64,000 nucleotides of DNA from Volutella citrinella (taxonomy: Eukaryota; Ascomycota; Sordariomycetes; Hypocreales; Nectriaceae). Location of the stretch: contig JAWZSP010000010.1 of assembly GCA_034401135.1 (NCBI GenBank), positions 620,001 through 684,000 on the forward strand, written 5' to 3'. Each line of letters starts with the position of its first letter. Within the stretch, counting starts at the first letter, position 1. Below the pieces are notes generated by a model. It did not search any database, was not told the DNA's origin, and worked only from the letters and a program-made list of their open reading frames with translations. This document shows, in pieces, positions 49,703-60,702 of the stretch. A program made the translations under genes and the position numbers.

Positions 49703-50203
49703 TGGTCAGACCGCTTTGTAGATCTCATCTGGGTCTTGTCTCAATTCCAGACGATCGAAGGTCCGCACAAATAACTTAATTATAACGGATTTGTGAATAC
49801 GCATTGGATTGTAGTAGAGGCGGATATGATAGGAAAGATCGGTCTGCAGTACAGTTTCACACTCCTTACATATCATAATCCGCTATAAGGAATCGTGGTA
49901 AAAGAGGTTATTAAGATCCATGATTGGGCTATGTCTTGGGAGTGATTTAAGGTGATTTCTTCAAGAACAAAATTGTCCATCGAAGAGCAAAGAAGCATGC
50001 TATAACACGTGTGCCACGATAAGACGCGACGAGACGCGTTAATACGTGTAAATGAGTAATCAAGAAAAAGCAAGGAGAGCATCTCGAGTAGAATTGATGA
50101 CGGAAATAGCCCGGGTTTAGACGACAGCCATATTTTTACAGGGGCAGGCGACAATTGAGGGTATACGACAATTAATAATAGAAGAGTAGGGGTCTATAGG
50201 GGT
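49703..50203. other. Upstream region of the decayed TLH
   Basis: Non-coding, TA-rich. At about 50143-50175 it holds GCAGGCGACAATTGA and ATACGACAATTAATA, like the direct repeats near 31371-31461. Confidence 0.4.
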
Positions 50204-50341
50204 TGGAGCGGGCCCCGTTTCCGCTTTGTACAAGATGAAGACCGACCGGGCAACGAAACGGGGCCCGTTACGCCCCACAAAAATGGCGATCCGGAATAGG
50301 GAGTTGTGATTGGGCGAGAAGACGTAACGGGGCCCGTTACG
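50204..50341. promoter_or_regulatory. Palindrome array around a CCAAT box at the end of a TLH element (50.2 kb)
   Basis: Imperfect site GAGCGGGCCCCGTTTC (about 50207-50222), GAAACGGGGCCCGTTAC (50255-50271, one mismatch), TGATTGG (50307-50313), and CGTAACGGGGCCCGTTACG (50323-50341, perfect 9-1-9). The last ends exactly where the shared 18-mer and the truncated minus-strand gene begin. Spacing from middle site to TGATTGG is 35 bases, and from TGATTGG to the last site 10 bases, versus 34 and 10 in the 10.2-kb module. I read it as the 5' terminus of the element whose body is 47.3-49.7 kb. Confidence 0.7.
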
Positions 50342-50749
50342 GTCAACTCTTATTGAGTAAGGTCCTCGCTGGAGAACTTGGGCCAGGTCAGCCCAGAAGG
50401 TGCCGTTCGTCAGCCTCCGTAACTCGCTTCTGGACAGTTCGAGCAACTTTCGCGGGTTGCTCCCAAGGAGGTTGTCCTTGTGCAAATCGTCGAATTCATG
50501 GAATCCGGGTTCGTCGCCACAGCAGGAGCAAGACAATGTATGGGACTCGGCAAATACAGGCAACCTTGACATGGTCGGTTGAGCGTGGGGCACTAGAAGA
50601 CGACTGGCGATGAGATGGTTAGTACCCCAGCGACTTGCAGACAGCTTGCGCTCATTCTCTGGCATCTCTAAGAAGACGCTGTAGGCGTTCCGATCGTCGC
50701 ACAGAGCCCGCAGCCCAGTGGGGTCGCGTGGTGAATAAGACGTGGACAT
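50342..50749 (-). pseudogene. Unidentified gene cut by the TLH element
   Basis: From ATG 50749 (MSTSYSPRDPTGLRALCDD) about 136 codons run to the 18-mer at 50342-50359; beyond it the frame merely continues through the palindrome array, giving repeated RNGPR stretches that are not real protein. Contains SCSCCGDEPGFHEFDDLH, which might bind a metal. Family not recognised. The abrupt entry of the palindrome inside the frame marks the insertion point. Confidence 0.5.
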
Positions 50750-50757
50750 TATGGTGG

Positions 50758-51405
50758 ATGGTTTTTTGGGCGGGAGAAGAGAAGTTGGGACCACTTAAGA
50801 GAGTCGGGTCGAGCAGGAGGTTTGGAACGAAAAAATATGCGAAGTTGCTCTCAGTGACCCCCCCTCATCACAAAGAGTCCGTCCGACAACAAAAGGGAGC
50901 CGAATTTCGCAAGCTGCAGCCGGACAAGCCAGAGCACGACCCATATATTCTCGCCATGATGATTGCCCTGGCCCAGATGCAGCGATACCGGACCAGGAAA
51001 TTACCACAGCGAACCGATGGTTCAATGGCTGCTGAACCAGCTGCCTCCAATGCTAGTTCTTTCAAAGCATGTAGTGTTCCTATCTGTCTATGGCGTGACT
51101 AACAATTCTAGGTTGCCGTTCTGACTACGCGCTATGACCCTGAAAACCGTAAAACGGACGACGACTGCGAATTCCTGTGTGTCTATACGGCTCAGGTACC
51201 TGAGAACCTCCTTGCCCAATTCGACTCCCCAAAAACGCCGTTCGAGATGTTACGAGTCGAGATCCAACGGTCCGTCATACCGCCCCGGCCCTATGCGGCT
51301 GTTGTTCCTCGTCTGCGACAAGAGCTTGGTCTGCCTGCCCACGACGTAGGCGCAAATGTCTCCAGCGACACCGGGTCAGGTGACAGCCAACCACAGGATG
51401 GCTGA
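50758..51405 (+). CDS. Uncharacterised fungal protein, paralogue of 53079-54119
   Basis: Exons 50758-51066 and 51112-51405 with a probable GC-AG intron (51067-51111, branch ACTAAC, acceptor TAG); only this donor keeps phase. 200 residues: FGTKKYAKLLSVTPPHH, DPYILAMMIALAQMQRYR, then VAVLTTRYDPEN, CEFLCVYTAQVPENLLAQF and PFEMLRVEIQR. The minus-strand gene at 53079 shares the pattern of alpha helix with AMAQ, then LxILTND...FxxYTGHI..AFLERF. The start is uncertain because the ATG lies only nine bases from the start of the divergent truncated gene; an N-terminal exon may be lost. No known domain. Confidence 0.5.
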
Positions 51406-52115
51406 AAGGCGGCTGCGGAAGGGATCATTCTGGATGGAGTTCTAGATGGAGAGTACGCGGAGCGTGAAGGGCGACTATGATACGAGGGCCTGGGCTTGTT
51501 CTCACGTAATTGACCCAATGTAACAACATGAGATCGAGTTATTTGCGTTTTGGCAAGACATGGAAGCTTTGGACTTGAGAATAATGTAATGATAGCATGG
51601 AAACAGGGCGTTTGTACTCGGCACGCTTAGATACCTTGGCTTCCTTAATGAATGCTCAGGAGCATGACCAACACCACCCGCATCCATAACCTGCTGTTTC
51701 CGATTGACATCAAAACTCCACGGCTGCCAGCCTTCAGAGGGGAGGACAGACATAGACTAGTCCAAAGTCAATACGATGCGATATCCGTTCTAGTGCACCC
51801 TCCCTACCTAACGAAGTAAGCCTGCTCAACGCACAGTGTTACTTTTAACCAAAATGCGACGCCTTACCTCCCAACAATAGGTCCACCGGCCAATTCCCCC
51901 GGGTAGACACTTTCTACCAGTTTACTCCAATCAAGCATGTCGTATGCAGTGTTGCATAGTATACGTAGATGAAAACGACTTGTCTGGTAATCTCAGCCCT
52001 TGTTACATACGCTTGCCTCCGTTGGAAAGCATCCTACCTATTTTGGCCATTCTGGCGGGCTTATAATGCAGTCTTATCGTTGATCCTGGAAGGACTGCAT
52101 AGACACTATAAAAAC
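51406..52115. other. Gene-free stretch
   Basis: Short frames on both strands without recognisable domains. At its right end a TATAAAA box at about 52108-52114 precedes the small secreted-peptide frame. Confidence 0.4.
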
Positions 52116-52268
52116 ATGTTTGCCGTGCCTTTTGCTCTATTCTCCTTGCTAATAACTGCAGCTTCACTCCCGATCTTAGAGCGATCGATTGAGCCCGAGG
52201 CGGTGGTACGACAAGCCACTGCCTTTAAAAGACTTATAAGCAGGGCTTTCGATAGAGCACCTAGCTAA
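52116..52268 (+). CDS. Small putative secreted peptide
   Basis: 50 codons from ATG 52116, which follows TATAAAAAC closely. Residues 1-18 (MFAVPFALFSLLITAASL) form a clear signal peptide; the remaining 32 residues are charged, without cysteines. It might be the first exon of a longer secreted protein whose remainder has decayed into the TA-rich sequence beyond. The same frame is open upstream to 51969 but that part does not look native. Confidence 0.35.
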   Translation: MFAVPFALFSLLITAASLPILERSIEPEAVVRQATAFKRLISRAFDRAPS

Positions 52269-53078
52269 ACGGCCATATATATAAAAGAAACATATACTGT
52301 TATGAGCAAAACCATCTTCCGGTGTCCACTCTATGCGCAAGTCTTTGAGGTGCAAGAAATGGACGATATATACTAAGAAATTTTGCGCACGCCGTCAAAT
52401 CAGAAATTATGAGGCCGCATTCGCTGTTGTTAGCTAATCATAGACGCATGGCTAGAGTGGACCAACTTCTATACTATAGTTATGAGGCGCTTTTGTTCAA
52501 AACACATATTGATCAAAGGAAGCTGTTTTTGCTCATAACAGTACTATTATGACTCTAAGTAATAGAAATATAGCTGGTAGAGTATAATGCAGTTATATAA
52601 GGATTTATTCCTATAGATGCTTAAATATAGTACTTAAGTAGAAATTAGTACGACTTAGTAGCTGTAATCCTCAGTTATGACTACTGGTATTCAGCATACT
52701 AAAGAGGGCTTAGTAGAGTATTCATAGCATAAAGAGAGCTATAACTATCTCCAACTCCAGTCCCTGATTTTAGAACCGCTATAATACCCCTTGTTAAGTC
52801 ATTTAGCTTCTTATATAATTATAATGAATAACTTTAAAATACTATAAAATAGCGCTTTAGGTCCTATTCCCCTCTATTATAAAGGACTAGATTTAGGGCT
52901 TCTTTGCTTTGCATATCTTATTATAAATAACATATTCCGGTAACCGTTTACCTATCTCTAACTGCCCGAGATCCTACAACTATATTTCTAGGTGGTTCGG
53001 ATCGAAAGTTCTAATGATATCCCGTCCCAGTACTTCCCTAATTCATTCGCGTAAACCAAGAATAGGCCAAATCTGAAC
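52269..53078. other. TA-rich decayed DNA
   Basis: No genes; the many TAGT/TATA stretches and stops in every frame suggest a RIP-mutated former repeat. Confidence 0.5.
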
Positions 53079-54119
53079 TCAGACATACTCAATCCTAATA
53101 CCAGACCCTTGAGCATCGCCAGCCTTAAGCGGGTTGTGGAACCTCTCCAGAAATGCTCCAGTTATATGTCCCGTGTATATAATGAAGTGTTCCTCGTCGT
53201 TCGTGAGGATTCTCAGCTTGAGGTCACGAAACGTTTGGGTCGGCACGCCTCCTGCTGAGGTCTTGATTGGCGCGTCTCCTTGGGTTGACACATCCAGCGG
53301 TGGATAGAAGTGCTTTTGGGCCATAGCTAGAAAGATGCCAACGAAGCATGCATCGTGATCCGAATATGCTGGTTCCAGCGATCGGGCTTTTCGTTGCTGC
53401 AACTTCTGCACCGGCACATTCGGGCTCCCGTCCGGCCTCTTCCGTACCCGAAAGGCATTTCGACGATCCCACGCAATATCCGCTTTTCCAATGTAACATA
53501 CTGTAGGGAAGGTTTCAGGTGGTGGCAGCATATGTGACGTCGAGGAGCTGAATGAACCCGCCATCTTCCTTGCCATTGAGTTGAATGATGAACTGGGCGC
53601 ATCGGTAGGGAGGTTCCATAGTATTGGAAGGTTGACTGTGTTTGTATAAGAACGGTCACCAAAGTAGAGGTGAAGGTGGCATGACGATTGCGGCGCCCGA
53701 AAAGGTCCCGGCCAGAGTGTGGAGAGCGCGGTCCGGACTGCCTTGTGGCGAATGGTTCGCTCCTGGTGTGGGAGCACAATCTGATCAAGAGCTCTCATCA
53801 ACGTAGTAATCGTTCCTGAGGGCCGTAAGTGGCCTTCCGACGGCTCTGACCCTGAAGGCACAGCGGGTTGGGGTATATCGTATGAAGACAGCTCCTCCCA
53901 TCGTACACGGAAAATTTTACTATGCAAGTCGATCCAAAGGCTTGGTCGTACAAATAGCGATTTGCGAGCGTGCTGGTGGAGTAGATCAACGAGCGAGCCC
54001 TCGTCCGGCTGCTGATTTTGACGAATGCGGTGTTGTAATGGATATTTGGCTGCGTTTTGCGAGCCAGTGGGAGTTGTACCCATTGATGAACGGCTTGAGG
54101 AGGAGTAGGACGTAACCAT
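53079..54119 (-). CDS. Uncharacterised fungal protein, paralogue of 50758-51405
   Basis: 346 residues from ATG 54119 (the frame extends to a TTG at 54137). Low-complexity start (SSSSRSS), then RVRWEELSSYDIPQP, a middle part with VCYIGKADIAWDRR, and the C-terminal segment shared with the other gene: HDACFVGIFLAMAQKHFYP, FRDLKLRILTNDEEHFIIYT, ITGAFLERFHNPLK. A helix followed by a beta-strand pair with an acid (DIAWDRR, then a helix) could suggest an enzyme core, but this is weak. No signal peptide. It appears intact, with no intron needed. Confidence 0.6.
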   Translation of the reverse strand: MVTSYSSSSRSSMGTTPTGSQNAAKYPLQHRIRQNQQPDEGSLVDLLHQHARKSLFVRPSLWIDLHSKIFRVRWEELSSYDIPQPAVPSGSEPSEGHLRPSGTITTLMRALDQIVLPHQERTIRHKAVRTALSTLWPGPFRAPQSSCHLHLYFGDRSYTNTVNLPILWNLPTDAPSSSFNSMARKMAGSFSSSTSHMLPPPETFPTVCYIGKADIAWDRRNAFRVRKRPDGSPNVPVQKLQQRKARSLEPAYSDHDACFVGIFLAMAQKHFYPPLDVSTQGDAPIKTSAGGVPTQTFRDLKLRILTNDEEHFIIYTGHITGAFLERFHNPLKAGDAQGSGIRIEYV

Positions 54120-56297
54120 GGCGCCGCGCGATGGCAAATAAATAACTGATCCCGAAAATTTTGCAGAAACCTTGGATCATTTCAAGGCCCTTGGGAAGTT
54201 GCTCGTAGGTGATTGCTTCGTGGTGACTCTATGAGCATCCTGGCCGTCAAGCCAAATTCAGGAGGGAGGTAGAGTCCAGCAGCGCAGCGTTAATGATGAG
54301 AATCTGGTCGGGATACAATAAGTAGCCGACGAAAGACGGGCTGGGCCCTGGAGAGGGTTCCAGTGCCCTCGCTCGCAGCTCTGATGCAGAATATGCTCCA
54401 CAACATCTTGCGGGATGCATGGATCACGGGCGTGTGGGAAATGAACTCACGTAACGTAACTGGCTGTCTGGCCAATCAGCTAGCATGGCTTAAAGTTGTC
54501 AGTCGAATGCAATCAGTGACATGGTTTGCATGACACCGTCAGCAGCGCGTAGTCCTCGGCGCAACCTCGTTCTTCATAGCCGAGCTGAGCCGGCCTTTGC
54601 TGCCCACACCCTTGGTGGCGACATCATTACCGAATACGACAGCTTGCCCAGTCTGAGGAATCCTGCCTGGACAGCGAATTCGACCTGTCCGTTTGCCGTG
54701 TCGGGCGCACCCTACAACATCCCAGGAAGGCCTTCGTTGGAGCATTGTCAACGAAGCAACAACGTTGTGGGAGCTTTTCTACCGCAGGGGATATAGAGGC
54801 GAAGAGGTTGTCTATACTACATGTGATATAGCTAACTATACAAAAACGCGCTCTCTCTGGCCTTTGAATTGACCCAGGCGACAAGCCTTCCGATCACCAG
54901 AATGTCGAGGTTGCAATGCCTCAAATGGACCCACTCCTGGATTATCTGATACGGCTCTTGACGTACACCCAACGCCATCGTCACGATCGCTTCTCTCGCT
55001 TGGGGGATGTCCGTCGACCACCACGGGGCCACAATCCCTGCTGCTCACACTGCTTGCGATTTTACAGCCGGCCCTAGACGAGTTCAAGCTACTGGTGCTG
55101 GTGCTGTTGCCCCCGCTCCTCCTGTATGCCGCCGCGTTGATCCTGGCCGACGATTCCGCGGGGTATCCCTTCGGCGGCCTCCTATCCACGTGGGCAGATG
55201 ACTAGGACTGCGGCCTATTCACGTGGCCAAGGGTGGGGGGCGCCGTCGACCCGCGTCCAGACATTATCGCCGACCGAGCCAATGCAAATAGTTGGCAATA
55301 TGAACGAATTCCTGGCTCAGAATTTTTGGAGACTCCGTTCCCAGTCCTTAGCCAAAGTGGTAGCCTGGTGGCTTTCTAAACTATCTTACATAAGGTGGTG
55401 GAATGTAGGCTGAGGGCGGTTAGCCATTGGTCGGATCATCAGATAGAAGCAAGGGGATCCAAAGGCCAGGCCCATGACCTGAACAGCCACTCCAGTTCTC
55501 GTCCTTGGTGAAAACCTAGCCCCAGCAGTCCTGAATCCGTAAGTAAGAACAACGGTCCGTCCCTGGGTCCACCCATGTGATCCCATGACTTCCTGACGTG
55601 GCCATAACCAGCCTCCAGATTGCGCTCGTCTTACCCGCATAATATCACGAAGGGCAATCATTAGGCCTTAATCCTAGATGCTGTGCTAAGTCCAGCCAAG
55701 CTCATGTTGACTTAGCGCCCTATAAACTTCGGCCTCTCTCAAGCTAATCGTCGTGCTCCGCCACTCCATTCTTGGTTCCCCTGATTCTGGCTGAACCACA
55801 TTATTATATTGACTCAGGGCATGGCTCCATTGAGTTACTGCCCTAGCTGTACTAGCTCGGGCCGGTGACCTGGTTATGTAGGATTATGCGACTGGTTAAG
55901 GCAGTGGGTGGCAGAGTCCACCGATAACCAAGTAAGCAACCTCCCGCGTGGGCTACCATGCCCTATGCTCGGAGTTGGTAGCTACTGGAGACAACTAATC
56001 GGTTCCTCCAAGCAGGCGCTGTATAGGTCCTCTGCATATACCTCTGCCTGCATGACTGCTAGATTTTTTAAAGGGCCTCTCACCGGCCGCCTGGGCATTT
56101 ATTTAACTCCCGTCTTTAGTCGAATGGTCGAGGTCCCATCCACTTGCTAAGTAATAGCCCAGCCCCCGCGCGCTCCATCTTTCTCCCTGCTCTCACGTCA
56201 CACCCATACCGTCCACACGGCACTAATGCCAGCAACAGTATCGTTTAAAGGCTTCATATCATCGTAAACCAGCCGCCAGCACCCACGCTCGCTCGCC
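54120..56297. other. Region without a convincing gene
   Basis: Several overlapping short frames on both strands (for example 54521-54796, 54836-55189, 55386-55661), none with a domain, signal peptide or intron structure I can support. No repeats of note. Confidence 0.35.
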
Positions 56298-56540
56298 ATG
56301 TACGTCCTCTTAATCACCCTCCCCACAGAGCTCGTCGAAGCCATCCGCAGAAGATGCCGCCGTTCCTATCCTCCAGCACCTCGTCGACCGTCTCCTCCTT
56401 GCCATTTCCTACAACTATGGCCTCATCAACACGGCCGGCTTATTGCTCTCGGTCTCGCTCTATGGCTGTCAATTTCCTCTTGAAATATGCGACTCGGAAC
56501 AAATTATCTGTTCTGATGGTTTCAAACTCGGCCCTTGCCT
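56298..56540 (+). pseudogene. Possible F-box-type gene remnant
   Basis: ATG 56298 opens MYVLLITLPTELVEAI, the start of an F-box or ankyrin-type fungal protein, but homology shifts to another frame (PILQHLVDRLLLAISYNYGL) after about 17 residues and ends in a stop. Probably a frame-shifted remnant. Confidence 0.3.
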
Positions 56541-57410
56541 GACTCTTAACGGCCTATAGATCCGATCGCTAATCGGGCCCCATACTACCAGACTTCAGTC
56601 TGGTACCACTGGCTGGTCCTCCCCTTCTGACAGCAAGTTCAGGGTATGCACCAGGGAGAAGATCAGTATAGTTCCTTCCTCTGAACAGATGGACCTTGCC
56701 GCACAGCTGAGGCAGCTAATGGGACCCTTGGCAGTCTTCCGGCCGGTCCAGCTGCCGGCCATACGAGCCACCGTGGGGAGAGCCCTGTCTTCCACCCTGA
56801 CCACGTCCAATGCAAAATCCTTGCGGTGCAGACCGGGCCACGGCATGCCTCCCCGTCACCTCCATCCGTATTACGCCATCATCTGGATACCGCCAAGTGA
56901 CCAGTTGGACGAAGCTAGAGTGCGTTCCTCTCTGGCCATGTTGGGAGAACCCGAGCCCGGAAGGGCTCGTCGAGCCATCTTGTCTGTTGCGGGAATCGAG
57001 ACCACGAGTGTCGGTTACAACTATACAGCGCTTTCCACGGCCATCTTAATGCGAGGGGTGAACGAACGCAGCAAGCCGCATAAATGAGCAAGTCACTTTG
57101 TACTATGCAAGTTCTAATGCGAAATAGCTCTGTAATTTGCGTAGGTACACAGCATAGCGCACCAACGGTCGGAACACCTACTCAGTTGCAAGACAGCAGC
57201 CAGCTTCAAGACAGTTTGAGAGACAGAATTTCTATCTCCAATCTTATACATAGTACTTTTTATTGCCCGCCAGCATCTTTCACCGCCTAGACATTCATTC
57301 AACTCCCGTCTTTGGCCGAATTGGCTCGCTACATCATGAACGATTACGTCCCGCCACAGAGTTGACAATTGCGCGGGTTTTGACAATCACTACGCTCCCG
57401 ACACTCTTCT
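56541..57410. other. Region with an unidentified open frame
   Basis: A plus-strand frame at 56689-57087 (132 codons, PYYAIIWIPPSDQLDEARV) looks moderately protein-like but has no recognised domain. The rest is non-coding. Confidence 0.25.
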
Positions 57411-58340
57411 TCAATCCTTCTTCTCCATCGCTGTCTTCCCAAGTCGACCGTGTGGATGTTTGTAAGGTTGGTGTGAGTACCTGCAGGGGCGAATGCTGGG
57501 ACGAGAAGAGCGAGACATTGTTCTGTAGGATGTCAGTTTATATACATCAGTGTAGCAACCCACCGGGCCGCCCACCCACCAAGGCTTTCCATTGTGGGCA
57601 GGTTCTGCCGTTAGCGTCGAAATGATTGCTGTAGAAGAGTGTATCGAGTTGGAAAATGACCGTCGGCGGTCGTGGGTCGGGTTGAAAGAGGCGAAACCGA
57701 ACGAACCTAGAAGACGGGCTCTGAGCCAGCTCACCTTCATAACCAAACCTAGTACGAAGAGTACAATTACAAGTGATACCATTCCCGCCACCACAGTAAC
57801 AATCATCATTGCCAACGTAAGTCGTAGGGTTTTGTGACAGGGGACGGTTGTGTAGTGGCTGGCTGCATTGGCAATGGGAATTGTCAAAGAGGCAGGACGT
57901 CACCTAGTATTTATCCCCCCCTTTACCAGCAGGATCTGGGTTCGGTCAACACACGTGATCATATCCGGGGAGTGGGCATCTAGGTGGTGCCCTTCCGGCG
58001 TGCCTCTTGGCGCCCTCCGTCGGACCTCGAGCTGGATCTCATTCGAGTCCACTTCCCCCTCCAACGGAACTGACGTGGTTAGCCTACAACATGATCCACC
58101 CTGCCAGGTCTGTACACCCTCCATCCTCCACGCCACTGGCACTCGTATGTTGTCGGGGATATTATTGCTTTCGACCGGACACTCATGATAGTCGTGTACG
58201 TAGAGGGGGCGAGCCGAGACGAGGCCGCAAAACATCCTTCAGAGCCGCTGGTATCGCACTTCAAGTACGATTGACTAGCTTGACATCCGACGTATGTCCA
58301 ACTCTTGCGGCCAGCCCTTGACCTTATGCTCCGTAATGAA
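57411..58340 (-). pseudogene. Fragments of a single-pass membrane protein gene
   Basis: Minus-strand frames change twice: KCDTSGSEGCFAASSRL around 58264-58079, a middle with stops, then MMIVTVVAGMVSLVIVLFVL, a strong membrane helix, around 57815-57740. A Cys-containing part followed by a helix suggests a surface protein, now broken or carrying introns I could not resolve. Low confidence. Confidence 0.3.
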
Positions 58341-58852
58341 CGCTACACTGCCTGTGTGGTGTCAGTCTTGATGTCGCATTGGTCAGACTCAAACTACTTA
58401 ATGCACATGCAGGCATGTAAGTCGCCCTAGGCCCCGTTCAGTCTAGAAGATAGAGAAATTTCTCATCTACTCCTTGATGAGGGGAGGTAGAGGAATCCTA
58501 CTATGGATACTCAAGAACCCTTCGAGCACGGCGAATCGCAGCCATGGAGTTCACATGAGAAGAGAAGAGGGGCGCAGGAGGCGTCGTGCACACGTGGGCT
58601 GCTTCAAATAAGGCGGGAGACGAGCACACGCCTTACTTTCGCACCGTCAGGGTGGCAGCGACGCTTGGATTGGCCTCCTTTCAAAAGCAGCGTCCGGCCC
58701 GAGGTTTCGGGCGCATGACATACGTGGCCGAATGCACTGCCCATCAACCGACGGACATGAAGGGATGCATGTCAGTTTCGAACCCCTGTTGTGCTGGCGG
58801 GGAGGTTCTTTGTTTGCTTGGACAAACATCTTATCCCTGAGGAGGATCACTA
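58341..58852. other. Gene-free stretch
   Basis: No supported gene. Short overlapping frames around 58503-58850 lack features. Confidence 0.35.
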
Positions 58853-59021
58853 TGGTTCACTGGTGACCCGTCGTGATCGGTTCACGGGGTTCACTGCGTG
58901 ACCCAGGTGACCTTCGCTTTGATTGGTTGCGGGTGTCTCCCTTTCCGTAGGTTGTTCCGTTCCCGCGTGGCTTAGCACCGCGTCCTTTTCACGGTGCATT
59001 AATTAGCGTTAGGTTCTGACA
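58853..59021 (-). mobile_element. Partial LTR of the TGTCAGAACC family with a GGTTCAC array
   Basis: On the minus strand it begins TGTCAGAACCTAACGCTAAT at 59021 and shares with the 18343 LTR a GGAACGGAACAACC-type stretch and an ACCAATCA box at the matching distance. It then carries four or five GGTTCAC/GTGAACC half-sites at about 58853-58912 where the other copies have different dyads. The far end (TATA and TTACCAGACG) is not recognisable. Confidence 0.55.
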
Positions 59022-60630
59022 GCACCTTACCAGAGTAATCACGTGTTAAGTCGCGGTACAACTCCAAGGCGTCGGGCATCCCCCGCCCATCCCTCTCTCC
59101 ACTAACCTTTCGTAGGGGTAACCGGTCCCTAAAATGTCAGTTAATGGAGAGGATCTGAATCTCCCGCTATCATCTTAATCCCACTTTGCTAAATTTAAAA
59201 ACTTTACACTTAACGATAATACGTCATTCAACCATAAATTTGCCCGCCTTATGTCATCCTAGAACTGGATCCCCGGCTCCTAGCTATATACTAGGGAGCG
59301 CACTATTATAATACGCTAGGAACTTAAGTTATATTACTTTTCTTAATCACAGCTACTTAATAATATAGAAAAAGAGATCACTAAAAAAGAGAAACTCAAA
59401 AAGTATTAAACCCTTTACTATAAGGTCAGTATACCTCTAAGCAACTCTATCACTAAATGCAAGGAGTATTTAAAGAATACGCTTATTAATATTATAGACC
59501 TGATTAATACGCAATAAATATACAAGGAGGTCAAACTATAGTATAATTTCAAAGTGTTCTATAACTACATGCTCTAAGATGAACATAGGATTAATGTAGA
59601 GGAGGCGAAGAAAGACAGGGGATACCTAGCATTATTACTGCAGTACCTCTGGGGCCCATAGCGGCAGAGAAAAAGAGGTGGGAGGGCAAGTAATCAAAAA
59701 CAGCCACAATTAAGGAGGGAAAGAAAGTAAGCAAGATACTATAACTTATCTATGGCTATAGAGATAAGGAACTAAATTATATAGATGATTTATAAACTTT
59801 ACATCAACCTTGTTAATATAGTAGAGTGCGCGTAAATTTACTGCTCTCTAGCAGTATATAATTAAGTACGCTATGTTCTTCCCTACTGGGAAAGTGTCTG
59901 AGTTTATGTAGTATATATGACAGTTTTATTATAGGGAGGCAACAGGTTAGACAAGGCTAATATTGCTGATAAGAACAAGCCACTGCAGAACGCAGCTATT
60001 CGCTTGCTATAAGTAATACATTGAAAAAGAGTAGTGTGTAAGGATATTTATATTAAGAATATATTATTTAATCCAGAGACTCATAGGGTAATATAGGTTA
60101 GTTTGACCTTTAGAACTATTAGTGCCTAATAAGTAAGTAAGAATATATAGAGATGATACTAAGAATAAATCAAAGGGCTTGCATAAGCAAACTTAGTACG
60201 CCCGAGTCTTTAATCAGGATATTTTAATAGCAAGGGCAGTATTTGCGGGCGAATTCCATATATAAGCGTCTACTTAAAGAAGACTATGTAAGCGATTCTA
60301 TACTGCTCTTAGTATAGTGAGCTACATAAGCACAGACATACTCAGCCAGGTCCTCTTAACTTAAGTCTTCATCTAATCCCCTGTATTATATCCATGCCTT
60401 TTTCCCCGATAGATTAAGTAAATAAGTTACCGCAAGCTATATATCAAAGAAGTCATTATCTTCTAGTAAACGAGCATTACTGCAGGATGATACGACATGC
60501 TTCTTATAGTTGACACTAATATACTGCATTCTGCGCAAAATAACTTCACGCTTAGTAGTGCTAGCAACTAGCTCACACTGTTTGTAGATCAACTAGTATT
60601 AACTTTCGAAATACCCATGATGTACAAGAA
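59022..60630. other. TA-rich decayed DNA
   Basis: Long TA-rich stretch with stops in all frames, directly beside the LTR fragment. Faint coding memory (for example EHRINVEEAKKDRGYLALLL around 59580-59650, plus strand) suggests a RIP-destroyed gene or transposon; family not identifiable. Confidence 0.45.
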
Positions 60631-60702
60631 ACTGTGTGCCTGACCATCATGGAAAGCACGGAGACCGATGTGAAGCGGCATATCTTGTCTACGACTGGAT
60701 GT

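Noticed and set aside
54521..54796. Plus-strand frame of 91 codons (and 54836-55189 minus)
   Set aside because: No ATG context, domain, signal peptide or intron evidence; overlapping frames of equal length on the other strand.
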